64,000 nucleotides of DNA from Congregibacter variabilis (GTDB taxonomy: Bacteria > Pseudomonadota > Gammaproteobacteria > Pseudomonadales > Halieaceae): positions 186,001 through 250,000 of the forward strand of contig NZ_CP136864.1 in the NCBI RefSeq assembly GCF_045689235.1, read 5' to 3'. Under the pieces are notes generated by a model. It was given only the letters and a program-made list of their open reading frames with translations, was not told where the DNA came from and made no database searches. Position 1 is the stretch's first letter. Each line of letters begins with the position of its first letter. The translations under genes were made by a program, and so were the position numbers. Of this stretch, positions 46,068 through 55,096 are shown piece after piece.

Positions 46068-46736
46068 GTGGAAAGTTATCGTAGTGAAGAAGAACAAGTC
46101 GAAGCACTGAAGCGCTGGTGGAAGGAAAACGGTCGCAGCACCATGCTCGGTATCGCATTAGCGCTTGGTCTGGGTTTCGGTTGGCAAGCCTGGCAGAAAA
46201 ACCAGGAGTTGGCGGCCCAGAACGCGTCAAATCTTTACCAGCAAATGCTTCAGGCCCTGTCTGCGGAAGAAGACCAGACCACGACCATTGGTCGCCAGAT
46301 AGCGCAGGAACTAAAGGATAACCATCGCGGTACCGTTTATGCGCAGTTTGCAGCGCTGCATCTTGCTCGCCTTGCCGTGAATGATGGGCAGCCACAGGCT
46401 GCCGAGCAGGAGCTACGCTGGGCCCTGGCTATGGCCGATGGAAACGCCGACATACAGCAAGTCGCGCAGTTGCGTTTGGCTCGGATCCTCGCGTCGCTGG
46501 ACAAGCACGACGAGGCGTTGGGCCTGTTAGAAGGCGCCAATTCGGATTTCGCAGCATCCTATGCCATTGCTCGAGGCGATATTTTACTGAGTCAGGGAAT
46601 GGAGGCGGAGGCCTTTGCCGCTTACGAGAGCGCCATGGAGGCGATGGATGCATCTGCGCCGATACCTCAAACTTTGCAGGACAAGTTGGAGTACCTGGGT
46701 GCACGTCTGCAATCAGCGGTCGCGGAGGCTAGCTAA
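46068..46736 (+). CDS. yfgM: YfgM-family membrane-anchored TPR protein
   Basis: This 222-residue protein has a short cytoplasmic N-terminus (ESYRSEEEQVEALKRWWKENG), one membrane helix (about 24-42) and a periplasmic TPR-like region. In E. coli YfgM associates with SecYEG and PpiD in periplasmic chaperone traffic. The GTG at 46068 is preferred over the TTG at 46062 because CAGGAA stands at proper distance and the family starts with this sequence. One base separates it from bamB. Confidence 0.9.
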   Translation: MESYRSEEEQVEALKRWWKENGRSTMLGIALALGLGFGWQAWQKNQELAAQNASNLYQQMLQALSAEEDQTTTIGRQIAQELKDNHRGTVYAQFAALHLARLAVNDGQPQAAEQELRWALAMADGNADIQQVAQLRLARILASLDKHDEALGLLEGANSDFAASYAIARGDILLSQGMEAEAFAAYESAMEAMDASAPIPQTLQDKLEYLGARLQSAVAEAS

Positions 46737-46737
46737 G

Positions 46738-47913
46738 GTGAGCTTCCTTCGACTTTCCGGCCTGCTGCTGCTTCTGGCGACGCTCACTGCGTGTGAGACC
46801 GTGTCGGACTTTTTTGAGATGGGTGATGACGAGGATCCGCAGCAGCCTGCCGAGCTACTCGATATCGAGCAGCAGCTTACTGTCCGCAAGTTGTGGTCTG
46901 TGGGCGTGGGTGACGGTCAAGGCGATGGGCTGTACAAGCTGCAACCGATTATCGACGGCGATGTTATTTACGCGGCAGCCGCGGAAGGCGAAGTGCGTGC
47001 CGTGGCGCGTAAGAATGGTTCCACGATCTGGCGTCAGGAGCTTGAGATTGGCTTGTCCGGTGGAGTCGGTCTTTATGAGGATTCCCTGTTTCTAGGGGGT
47101 AGCGACGGTTTGGTGATGCGCCTCGATGCGAACACCGGCGAGACCCTGTGGACGAGCGAGGTCAGCGGTGAGGTTCTAGCCGCGCCGCAGGGCAATGGCC
47201 GGGTTGTGGTAGCGCAGACCTATGACGGTCGGCTTTACGGCTTTGACTTCGAGACCGGAGAGCGCTTGTGGCGCTATGACAGCAGTGTACCTGTGTTGAC
47301 TATCCGTGGGACCAGCACACCCATCATTGACGGTGCAGTAGTTTACGCAGGTTTCGCCAGTGGACGTGTCGCGGCTTTTGATGTGATGGATGGAACGATT
47401 CGTTGGGAGGCTCGTGTGGCGATTCCCCAGGGCCGGTCTGAAATCGAGAGAATTGTAGACGTGGACGGCACTATGGCTCTTGCTGGCACTGAGTTGTATG
47501 TGGCGAGTTATCAGGGTCGCATTGCTGCTTTGGATACTCGTACGGGACGTAAGATCTGGCAGCGCAATGTGTCTTCGTTCTACGGGGTCTCGCAGGGGTT
47601 TGGAAACGTCTATATCACGGAAGAAACAGGAACGATCACCGCGTTCTTACGTAACGGCCAGGGTGTGCGCTGGGAGCAGCCCGCGCTTGCCTGGCGAGGT
47701 TTATCCAAGCCGGTGCCCGTGAGCAGTTATCTGGCGGTAGAAGATTACGAAGGTTATCTGCATTTACTGTCACAGGTGGACGGTGAATTTTTGGCGCGGA
47801 TTCGTCCAGACAGTGAAGGTGCTCGAGCTGACATGTTGGCGGACGGTAACGTGTTGTACGTATACACCAACGGCGGCAAGCTCATCGCCTATGACATTCG
47901 GGCGAGGTCCTGA
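46738..47913 (+). CDS. bamB: Outer-membrane assembly lipoprotein BamB
   Basis: The 391-residue lipoprotein has a signal with lipobox (LLLLATLTAC). Repeated PQQ-type beta-propeller blades follow (GSTIWRQEL, TGETLWTSE, TGERLWRYD, DGTIRWEAR, TGRKIWQRN), forming an eight-bladed propeller. It supports BamA in inserting beta-barrel proteins. The GTG at 46738 starts one base after yfgM; upstream in-frame ATGs lie inside yfgM and precede a non-signal sequence. Confidence 0.95.
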   Translation: MSFLRLSGLLLLLATLTACETVSDFFEMGDDEDPQQPAELLDIEQQLTVRKLWSVGVGDGQGDGLYKLQPIIDGDVIYAAAAEGEVRAVARKNGSTIWRQELEIGLSGGVGLYEDSLFLGGSDGLVMRLDANTGETLWTSEVSGEVLAAPQGNGRVVVAQTYDGRLYGFDFETGERLWRYDSSVPVLTIRGTSTPIIDGAVVYAGFASGRVAAFDVMDGTIRWEARVAIPQGRSEIERIVDVDGTMALAGTELYVASYQGRIAALDTRTGRKIWQRNVSSFYGVSQGFGNVYITEETGTITAFLRNGQGVRWEQPALAWRGLSKPVPVSSYLAVEDYEGYLHLLSQVDGEFLARIRPDSEGARADMLADGNVLYVYTNGGKLIAYDIRARS

Positions 47914-47918
47914 TCCGC

Positions 47919-49343
47919 GTGTTGCCGTCAATCGCATTAGTAGGGCGCCCGAATGTTGGTAAGTCGACGCTGTTTAATCAGCTCACGCGCTCCCGAGATG
48001 CACTGGTCGCAAACTTATCGGGTCTTACGCGCGATCGAAAGTACGGTGAGGGACGCAGCGAGGATCGTGCCTTTATTGTGATTGACACCGGCGGTGTCAG
48101 TGGCGATGAAGAGGGTATTGATGCGGCGATGGCGGAGCAGTCACTGCTCGCCATTGACGAAGCTGATGTTGTGCTGCTTCTGGTAGACGCAAAAGACGGT
48201 CTCAATCCCGTTGATGAGCAGCTGGTGCAGTATCTCCGCCAAAAGAGCCGTGACTTTCACCTTGTAGTCAACAAGATTGACGGTCGCGACCCTGATGTAG
48301 CTATAAGTGACTTCCATTCTCTGGGTATTGCTTCCATGCACGCTATTGCGGCGTCACATGGGCGTGGTGTGCGCCAGATGATTGAGGACGTGCTTCAAAC
48401 AGTGCCTCTTCCTGAAGTAGACGAGGGCGCTGACGAAGAGCAGGGTGGTACCCGGGTGGCCGTGGTGGGTCGTCCCAACGTCGGTAAATCAACGCTGGTT
48501 AACCGTATTCTTGGCGAAGAGCGGGTTGTTGTTTACGACCAGCCAGGTACGACTCGCGACAGCGTCTATATAAATTTTTCTCGGGAAGGCCGGCCATACA
48601 CCTTGATTGATACGGCTGGCGTGCGTCGGCGCAAAAACGTTCGCGAGGCGGTAGAGAAGTTTTCGATCATCAAGACCCTGAGTGCCATCAGCGATGCCAA
48701 CGTAGTAGTGCTGCTGGTTGATGGCCAGGAGGGGTTGGTTGATCAGGATCTGCATCTCCTGGGCAACTGCCTTGAGGCTGGGCGAGCGCTGGTGCTGGCA
48801 GTGAACAAGTGGGATGGATTGGACGCGGATCAAAAAGACGCTATTCGGTCTGAACTGGATCGGCGTCTTAGATTTGTAGACTTTGCTGACATGCATTTTA
48901 TTTCGGCGTTGCATGGCTCTGGCGTGGGCACATTGTTTGGGTCCATTGATGCGGCCTATACGGCGGCCATGCAGCCCATGGGTACGAGCCGTCTTACACG
49001 TATTCTTGAAGACGCAGTGTCGGATCATCCTCCGCCATTGGTTAATGGGCGGCGCATCAAGCTGCGTTACGCCCACGCTGGGGGCCGTAATCCACCACGG
49101 GTGGTCGTGCATGGAAACCAGACCGATAAGGTGCCCAGTAGCTATCAACGTTATCTGGAGAAAACCTTCAGTCGCTGCCTTGAGCTTACCGGCACGCCGC
49201 TGCGTATAGAGTTTCGTAGCAGTGACAACCCTTTTGCCGGGCAGCGCAACAAGCTCACCAATCGGCAGATCAACCGAAAACGGCGTTTGATGGCTCACGT
49301 GAAGCAGGCGAAGAAGAGCAAGCAGCAGAAAAAGCGCAAGTAA
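47919..49343 (+). CDS. der: Ribosome biogenesis GTPase Der (EngA)
   Basis: The 474-residue protein has two tandem GTPase domains, each with a P-loop (VGRPNVGKSTLF at the start and VGRPNVGKSTLV near residue 185) and the NKID/NKWD specificity motifs. A C-terminal KH-like domain (RIKLRYAHAGGRNPP) and a basic tail follow. It acts in 50S subunit maturation. The start is a GTG at 47919. Confidence 0.98.
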   Translation: MLPSIALVGRPNVGKSTLFNQLTRSRDALVANLSGLTRDRKYGEGRSEDRAFIVIDTGGVSGDEEGIDAAMAEQSLLAIDEADVVLLLVDAKDGLNPVDEQLVQYLRQKSRDFHLVVNKIDGRDPDVAISDFHSLGIASMHAIAASHGRGVRQMIEDVLQTVPLPEVDEGADEEQGGTRVAVVGRPNVGKSTLVNRILGEERVVVYDQPGTTRDSVYINFSREGRPYTLIDTAGVRRRKNVREAVEKFSIIKTLSAISDANVVVLLVDGQEGLVDQDLHLLGNCLEAGRALVLAVNKWDGLDADQKDAIRSELDRRLRFVDFADMHFISALHGSGVGTLFGSIDAAYTAAMQPMGTSRLTRILEDAVSDHPPPLVNGRRIKLRYAHAGGRNPPRVVVHGNQTDKVPSSYQRYLEKTFSRCLELTGTPLRIEFRSSDNPFAGQRNKLTNRQINRKRRLMAHVKQAKKSKQQKKRK

Positions 49344-49351
49344 GAACACCT

Positions 49352-49735
49352 ATGCAACGAACCGATCCGGATGTGCGGGAGCAAATTGACGCCTTCGTGG
49401 ATGCTTTCTACGAGCGTATGCTTGCTGATCCGCTGCTCGCGCCGTTGTTTATCGAGGTGGCTCGGATTGAGCTTGCGGAGCATTTGCCCCGCATCAAAGC
49501 CTATTGGCGAAAGATGCTTTTGGGCGACAGCGAATACCAGCGGCATATGATGCGTAAGCACCGCGAAGTGGATGCACGCCAGGTGTTCGCCGACGAGCAC
49601 TATCAACGCTGGTTGTTCCTCTTTGAAGAAACCCTCGCAAAACACCCTCTGGGAGTAAAAACAGACTCGGCTTCTGAGCTTGCGCGACGAGTTGCAGGGA
49701 ATATGCGGCAGAATCTGAAGCGCTTTCGAGCCTAA
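49352..49735 (+). CDS. Group III truncated haemoglobin
   Basis: The 127-residue protein has the compact two-over-two globin pattern of group III truncated haemoglobins (VREQIDAFVDAFYERMLADPLLAPLF, then HLPRIKAYWRKMLLGDSEYQRHMMRKH and HYQRWLFLFEETL). The proximal His is probably in the MRKHREVDAR/DEHYQRW region. Such proteins bind O2, NO or peroxide; the exact role is unknown. It starts 8 bp after der and may read through from it. An AT-rich gap follows. Confidence 0.82.
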   Translation: MQRTDPDVREQIDAFVDAFYERMLADPLLAPLFIEVARIELAEHLPRIKAYWRKMLLGDSEYQRHMMRKHREVDARQVFADEHYQRWLFLFEETLAKHPLGVKTDSASELARRVAGNMRQNLKRFRA

Positions 49736-49880
49736 ATCTAATATTTATATTAAATTTACTCTGTAAATCATTGTTATATATAGCCTTATTAGTCTAAATT
49801 TCTGAAATTCGGGTCGCTTGCAGAAGCCCGTTTGGGTGCTATAGTCCACCATAACACCCACGGATATACGGATCAGAATC

Positions 49881-50084
49881 ATGATTAGCCTACGCAAAGG
49901 AATGACTAGCTCGAGGTCCCGACGCATGCTTTTGCCTGCATTGGTCTTCTTTGCCTGTGCATCGCTTAGTGCAGCTGGCGGTGGCGCCATTGCGGCGCTG
50001 TGTCTGGTACCGGCAGGCCTGGTTATTGATGCTGCTCGCGGTGGTGATCGTAAGGATCCCGCGAAGGGGGTTCAGGATGCGTAA
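49881..50084 (+). CDS. Small hydrophobic peptide upstream of GIN-domain gene
   Basis: The 67-residue peptide has a basic N-terminus followed by two hydrophobic stretches (LLPALVFFACASLSAA, GAIAALCLVPAGLVI) and a charged tail (DAARGGDRKDPAKG). It overlaps the next gene by 8 bp, so translational coupling is likely. I do not recognise it. It could be a small membrane protein or a leader. Inner ATGs at residues 8 and 16 are alternative starts. Confidence 0.5.
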   Translation: MISLRKGMTSSRSRRMLLPALVFFACASLSAAGGGAIAALCLVPAGLVIDAARGGDRKDPAKGVQDA

Positions 50085-50940
50085 GTCATTTACAGCGACA
50101 GCTCTCTCGGGCTTGTTTGTCCTTACGCTGGTATCCCCTGGGCTACTTGCTGATGAAGAGACACGCCGTTTCGAGGGCTTGGAGTTCAACAAGGTTGTTG
50201 TTCTTGGTGCGGCTGAGGTGGAAGTGAGCCAAGGCGATGATATCGAACTGCAATTGCGGGGGCCGGCCAAGTACCTCGATCTGGAGCCCTTCTACGTCAA
50301 GAGCGACACTTTGGTGCTGGGTTCACGTAAGAGCTACGGCGGTACCAAGGGTAGCTCCAAAATCAAACAACTGGCCTTTCGCGTGGTGCTGCCTGAGCTT
50401 CGGGAGCTGAATGTCAAAGGGTCCGGCACAGTGTATGTAAAACCCTTCGATTTGAATTCGCCCGGCTTAAAGTCCGCGCCGATTATGGAGGTGGATGGTT
50501 CAGGGGAAATTAACGCCTTTGATTTGCGTGGCCGGGAGCTTGAGATTCGCGTCGAAGGTTCCGGTGAGTTTCGCGCTGTCAGTGTTGAGGTGGATGATCT
50601 GGAATGCGTTGTTGCAGGTAGCGGTAACTTGTTTCTTGAGACCGTCACAGCCAAGAGCGGTGAGTTCGTGGTCACAGGATCTGGCGATTTGCGGGTAACC
50701 GGAACCGGCTTTGTCGAAGAACTGGAGGCCACCGTCGTTGGATCCGGCGATATTCGCATGCAAGCGGTCCATAGCCGACGCGCAGAAACCAACATAGTGG
50801 GCTCGGGCTCGGCATCTATTGGCGAGGTCGAAGAGCAGCTAAATGCATCGATTCTGGGCAGTGGCGATGTTGTGTACAGCGGATCGCCTGAAGTTGACAG
50901 TGTTGAATTAGGCAGCGGGGAGGTTCGTCGCCGCGACTGA
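50077..50940 (+). CDS. Secreted GIN-domain (DUF2807-like) beta-solenoid protein
   Basis: The 287-residue protein has a signal peptide (residues 1-25) and a repeat region. Gly-Ser-Gly recurs at residues 115, 141, 161, 181, 201, 222, 242 and 261, giving a period of almost exactly 20 residues (VDGSGEI, VEGSGEF, VAGSGNL, VTGSGDL, VVGSGDI). This is typical of the putative auto-transporter adhesin head GIN family, expected to fold as a parallel beta solenoid. The ATG at 50077 was chosen for the signal peptide. It is 20 bp upstream of a GntR gene and ABC transporter genes, as often seen for this family; function unknown. Confidence 0.85.
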   Translation: MRKSFTATALSGLFVLTLVSPGLLADEETRRFEGLEFNKVVVLGAAEVEVSQGDDIELQLRGPAKYLDLEPFYVKSDTLVLGSRKSYGGTKGSSKIKQLAFRVVLPELRELNVKGSGTVYVKPFDLNSPGLKSAPIMEVDGSGEINAFDLRGRELEIRVEGSGEFRAVSVEVDDLECVVAGSGNLFLETVTAKSGEFVVTGSGDLRVTGTGFVEELEATVVGSGDIRMQAVHSRRAETNIVGSGSASIGEVEEQLNASILGSGDVVYSGSPEVDSVELGSGEVRRRD

Positions 50941-50960
50941 GTCGCGCGACGGAATCAACT

Positions 50961-51341
50961 ATGGAGTGGACAGACGGACAACCGATTTACCGTCAGCTGC
51001 GCGATCTGGTTATCCAGCGTGTTATGGACGGCAGCTTTCCCGAGGGAGAGGCCATTCCATCAGTTCGCCAGGTAGCTACGGATTATCGAATCAACCATCT
51101 GACTGTTAGTAAGGCCTATCAGGAACTGGTGGAGATGGGTTTGCTGGAGACGCGTCGTGGCCTTGGAATGTTTGTGGCGTCAGGGGCTCGTGGCTCGCTG
51201 ACAAATGATGAGCAGCAGCGATTCTTGGACGAGGAGCTTCCGGCCTTTGTTTCTCGAGTTCGGATGCTAGGCCTGGCGATGGATGAAGTGATTGAACAAC
51301 TAATGATAGTGCAGGGGAATTTAAATGCAGACCATCATTGA
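50961..51341 (+). CDS. GntR-family regulator, YtrA subfamily
   Basis: The 126-residue protein has a winged helix of GntR type (QPIYRQLRDLVIQRVMDGSF, IPSVRQVATDYRINHLTVSKAYQELVEMGLLETRRGLGMFV) and only a short C-terminal helix pair, which defines the YtrA subfamily. YtrA-type regulators repress the ABC transporter genes that follow them and respond to envelope stress or antibiotics in Gram-positives; the ligand here is unknown. It overlaps the ATPase gene by 17 bp. Confidence 0.9.
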   Translation: MEWTDGQPIYRQLRDLVIQRVMDGSFPEGEAIPSVRQVATDYRINHLTVSKAYQELVEMGLLETRRGLGMFVASGARGSLTNDEQQRFLDEELPAFVSRVRMLGLAMDEVIEQLMIVQGNLNADHH

Positions 51342-52173
51342 GGCGCAGAATCTTCGGCGCAGCTTCGGTGATCTTCGCGCGGTTGATGGCGTGGATTTGT
51401 CGATTTCATCGGGCAATGTCATTGGTTTGATTGGTCCCAACGGAGCAGGCAAAACCACATTGTTGAAGGCTCTGCTGGGGCTGACGAGTTGCGAGGGTGA
51501 TCTTTCGGTACTGGGGTTCTCTCCCGTTGCCGATCGCGGACGTATGATGGAAGAGGTCTGCTTTATTGCCGATACCGCAGTCTTACCGCGTTGGATGCGC
51601 GTGTATGAATTGCTGGACTACGTCACTGGTACGCACCGTCGCTTTAAGCGGGAGCAGGCGGAAGCCTTCCTGGCCACTACGGATATCGAACCTAAGCGGC
51701 GGGTGGGTGATCTCTCCAAGGGTATGACGGTGCAGCTGCATCTGGCTATCGTGATGGCGATTGATGCGCGACTGCTAATACTCGATGAGCCCACACTGGG
51801 GCTGGATATTCTGTTTCGCAAACGCTTTTACGAGCAGTTGATTAATGACTACTTTGATGGCGAGCGAACGATTCTTGTGTCTACCCATCAGGTCGAAGAA
51901 ATTCAAAATATCCTGACGCATGTGATGTTTATGCATCACGGCAAACTTATTCTTCACGAGTCGATCATGGATATCGAAGAGCGTTTTTTCGAGGTGCATG
52001 CTCTGGGAGATGCCGTCGCGCGTGCCGAGGAGATGCCCTATATCGGCAAACGAAACATTCTTGGCGGCAAGGCCTTCATTTTTGAAGGCCTGGGTTCCGG
52101 GGGGCTCGCGGGGCTTGGCGAGTTAAGGACACCGTCGGTGTCAGACCTATTTGTTGCCAAGGTGGGGGGATAG
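51325..52173 (+). CDS. ABC transporter ATP-binding protein (YtrB-like)
   Basis: The 282-residue ATPase has Walker A (GPNGAGKTT), a modified signature region (VGDLSKGMTVQLHLAI), Walker B (ARLLILDEPTLGLD) and the switch His (STHQ). The C-terminal part is long (HALGDAVARAEEM), as in exporter-type ATPases of the YtrB/CcmA group. It works with the permease downstream, with 4 bp between the genes. The signature has SKGM instead of SGGQ, common in this subfamily. Confidence 0.9.
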   Translation: MQTIIEAQNLRRSFGDLRAVDGVDLSISSGNVIGLIGPNGAGKTTLLKALLGLTSCEGDLSVLGFSPVADRGRMMEEVCFIADTAVLPRWMRVYELLDYVTGTHRRFKREQAEAFLATTDIEPKRRVGDLSKGMTVQLHLAIVMAIDARLLILDEPTLGLDILFRKRFYEQLINDYFDGERTILVSTHQVEEIQNILTHVMFMHHGKLILHESIMDIEERFFEVHALGDAVARAEEMPYIGKRNILGGKAFIFEGLGSGGLAGLGELRTPSVSDLFVAKVGG

Positions 52174-52177
52174 AGCC

Positions 52178-53293
52178 ATGGGAACCACCCAAACTTCGCA
52201 ATTTATGACTTTGCTCCAGCGGGAGTTTCGAGAGTATAAGAACTCGCTGCTGTGGACGCCGGTGATCACTGCTGTAGTGCTTTGTGTCCTGATGCTTGGA
52301 AGTGTTGTGCTGGCCAACCGTATCAGCGTGGTGGGAGACACCATTCTTGAAGCGATGATGCGCAAGGGCAATGACAACGTAAACATCTCGATCTCCATCG
52401 GCGAAGATGGAGAGGAGGAGATTACCGTCGTGGAGGTGTCAAATCCTGTCGATGTGCCCGCGCCTCCTGCAGTTGCAAAGCCCCCGACCTACGAGGTCAT
52501 TGTAGAGGAGGAGGGCGCTGAGGATCAGTGGAACTTCTCCAGGGAGTGGAGCTTTAATCCCAAGAGCGATAAAGCTGTTGCAGGCGATGACGGCGACGAT
52601 GGGCTAGATGAGATGAGCGGGCGTGAGCTCAACGTAATGCTCAGTGTTGTGCATGGGATTCTGCTGCTCATATTGCTTCTCACTACTACGAATTACTTGC
52701 TCAGCTCTTTGTATGACGACCGCAAGGACCGCAGCGTGCTGTTCTGGCGTTCTATGCCTGTTACCGAGTGGCAGGTCGTGCTCTCCAAGTTCGTGGTCGC
52801 CCTGATAGCTGCGCCGCTGCTGTACATTGCCATAAGTCTGCTGCTACAGCTGAGCTACGTATTACTCATGATGTTGCTCGTTTGGCGCCTGGGCCAGGAC
52901 CCCTTTGAGGTGGTGTTAAGCAATATTGATTTCATTGCCCTCATGGTAGATCCCATTAGCGGCTGGGTAATGACGGCGCTACTGATCGCACCGGTGTATG
53001 CCTGGTTGCTTTGCGCCTCGGCGCTTGCTCGTCGCTCACCATTTCTCATGGCGATTACGCCGATTATCGGCATATTTTTTGCTGAATGGTTGTTTTTTGG
53101 TACGGAGATCGTGGGCAATGCGGTGGGTCGGCACTTGCCGCATGTCTCTGACAGCACCGCTGTAGGCTTTTACTTGTTTGGCCCCGATTGGATGGCCCTT
53201 GACCTGCTCAGTGTGGCCGCGGGCCTGGTATTCGCCGGGGCCGCGCTGACAGCGGCGGTGTGGCTTCGAGAGCATCGCTGGGAGCTCAATTGA
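52178..53293 (+). CDS. ABC-2-type permease of the GntR-controlled transporter
   Basis: The 371-residue protein has one N-terminal membrane helix after QREFREYKNSLLWTPVI. A hydrophilic, acidic extracytoplasmic loop of about 100 residues follows, then five or six C-terminal helices (LLLILLLTTTNYLLSSLYDDRKDRSVLFWRSMPV is the typical ABC-2 turn). The ATG at 52178 was chosen over an earlier in-frame start inside the ATPase gene. It should form a dimer with the upstream ATPase; the substrate is unknown. Confidence 0.87.
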   Translation: MGTTQTSQFMTLLQREFREYKNSLLWTPVITAVVLCVLMLGSVVLANRISVVGDTILEAMMRKGNDNVNISISIGEDGEEEITVVEVSNPVDVPAPPAVAKPPTYEVIVEEEGAEDQWNFSREWSFNPKSDKAVAGDDGDDGLDEMSGRELNVMLSVVHGILLLILLLTTTNYLLSSLYDDRKDRSVLFWRSMPVTEWQVVLSKFVVALIAAPLLYIAISLLLQLSYVLLMMLLVWRLGQDPFEVVLSNIDFIALMVDPISGWVMTALLIAPVYAWLLCASALARRSPFLMAITPIIGIFFAEWLFFGTEIVGNAVGRHLPHVSDSTAVGFYLFGPDWMALDLLSVAAGLVFAGAALTAAVWLREHRWELN

Positions 53294-53450
53294 ATTAGCG
53301 GTCGCTCCCGCCGCCTTAATTCATGAAATGAATATCACAAATAGAAAACATCGATTAGCTTGATAGTGGTCTGATGACCTAGACTCCTCCCCGTTGTTGA
53401 TGCCGCCTTGGCGGCTGAACTTTTTGAACTTCATACAAGGGATGGGACTC

Positions 53451-55043
53451 ATGACCTACCAACAGGAAATCCAGACGGCGGCGGACATTGTTTCTACCAA
53501 TGGCGACAGCTGGAAAGACATCAATCCGGAGCACGCGGCGCGTATGCGTCTCCAGAACCGCTTTCAGACAGGCCTTGATATCGCGCGGTACACCGCAGCG
53601 ATCATGCGCAAGGACATGGCGGAATACGATGCCGATACCGCGCAATACACGCAGTCGCTGGGTTGCTGGCACGGCTTTATCGGGCAGCAAAAGCTTATCG
53701 CGATCAAGAAGCACTTCGGTGATACCAACAAGCGTTATCTGTATCTGTCGGGTTGGATGATTGCAGCTTTGCGCAGCGAGTTTGGTCCGCTGCCTGATCA
53801 GTCCATGCACGAGAAGACGTCGGTCTCTGGATTGATTGAAGAGTTATACACGTTCTTGCGTCAGGCTGATGCACGGGAACTGGGTGGAATTTTCCGTGAG
53901 CTGGATGCTGCGCGCAAAGCCGGTGACGAGGTGGCTGCCAAGGCCATCGAGCAAAAGGTCGATAATTATCAGACACACGTAGTCCCCATCATTGCAGACA
54001 TCGATGCCGGTTTTGGTAACGCAGAAGCGACTTACCTGCTGGCCAAGAAGATGATCGAGGCGGGCGCCTGTGCAATTCAGATCGAGAACCAGGTATCTGA
54101 CGAAAAGCAGTGTGGTCATCAGGACGGCAAAGTAACTGTGCCTCATGAAGACTTCCTCGCGAAGATCCGCGCAGTGCGCTATGCGTTTCTTGAGCTTGGC
54201 GTAAACGATGGCATCATCGTTGCTCGTACAGACTCACTGGGTGCTGGCCTTACCAAGCAGATTGCCGTGACTCATGCGCCGGGCGACTTGGGTGATCAAT
54301 ACAACAGCTTTCTTGATTGCGATGAAATTGAGCCCTCAGAGCTCGCTAGCGGTGATGTGGTTATCAATCGCGAAGGCAAGCTTCTGCGTCCCAAGCGTCT
54401 GCCTTCCAATCTGTATCAGTTCCGCAAGGATACCGGTGTTGAGCGAGTGGTACTGGACTGCATCACATCACTGCAAAATGGCGCCGACCTTCTTTGGATT
54501 GAGACCGAGAAGCCGCATGTTGGCCAGATTGCCGAAATGGTAAATGAGATTCGCGAGACCGTGCCCAGCGCCAAGCTGGTGTATAACAACTCGCCGTCCT
54601 TTAACTGGACCTTGAACTTCCGACAGCAGGTATTTGATGCCTGGAGTGAAGCCGGCACAGATGTATCTGCTTACGATCGCGACAAGCTCATGGACGTCAG
54701 CTACGACGATACGGAGCTTGCAACCGAAGCTGACGAGCGTATTCGTACCTTCCAGGCTGATGCCGCACGCGAAGCCGGTATCTTTCACCACCTCATCACG
54801 CTGCCGACTTACCATACTGCGGCATTGTCGACTGACAACCTAGCCAAAGAGTACTTCGGCGAAGCAGGGATGCTGGGTTACGTGAAAGGTGTTCAGCGTC
54901 AGGAGATACGCCAGGGTATTGCCTGTGTGAAGCATCAGAACATGGCTGGTTCGGACATGGGCGATGACCACAAGGAATACTTCGCCGGTGATGCAGCGCT
55001 TAAGGCTGCTGGTGATGACAATACAATGAACCAGTTTGGCTAA
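53451..55043 (+). CDS. aceA: Isocitrate lyase (long form)
   Basis: The 530-residue enzyme splits isocitrate to glyoxylate and succinate in the glyoxylate shunt. It is the long type found in Pseudomonas and other marine gammaproteobacteria, with the catalytic loop reading KQCGHQ instead of the KKCGH of the E. coli type. Also visible are DIDAGFGNAEATY, QIENQVSDE and NNSPSFNW. The ATG at 53451 follows AAGGGA at proper distance. No malate synthase or kinase/phosphatase gene is adjacent. A clear terminator follows. Confidence 0.96.
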   Translation: MTYQQEIQTAADIVSTNGDSWKDINPEHAARMRLQNRFQTGLDIARYTAAIMRKDMAEYDADTAQYTQSLGCWHGFIGQQKLIAIKKHFGDTNKRYLYLSGWMIAALRSEFGPLPDQSMHEKTSVSGLIEELYTFLRQADARELGGIFRELDAARKAGDEVAAKAIEQKVDNYQTHVVPIIADIDAGFGNAEATYLLAKKMIEAGACAIQIENQVSDEKQCGHQDGKVTVPHEDFLAKIRAVRYAFLELGVNDGIIVARTDSLGAGLTKQIAVTHAPGDLGDQYNSFLDCDEIEPSELASGDVVINREGKLLRPKRLPSNLYQFRKDTGVERVVLDCITSLQNGADLLWIETEKPHVGQIAEMVNEIRETVPSAKLVYNNSPSFNWTLNFRQQVFDAWSEAGTDVSAYDRDKLMDVSYDDTELATEADERIRTFQADAAREAGIFHHLITLPTYHTAALSTDNLAKEYFGEAGMLGYVKGVQRQEIRQGIACVKHQNMAGSDMGDDHKEYFAGDAALKAAGDDNTMNQFG

Positions 55044-55064
55044 GTCTGACTGCTTCTAGTGTCG

Positions 55065-55096
55065 AAAGCCCGGCTAGCGATAGTCGGGCTTTTTTG
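55065..55096 (+). terminator. Intrinsic terminator after aceA
   Basis: AAGCCCG (55066-55072) pairs with CGGGCTT (55085-55091) around a 12-base loop that can pair further, followed by a T-run at 55090-55096. It lies 22 bp after the aceA stop. Confidence 0.85.

Noticed and set aside
53321..53350. Crp-type operator upstream of aceA (TATCACA half-site)
   Set aside because: The partner half-site is not at the six-base spacing needed.
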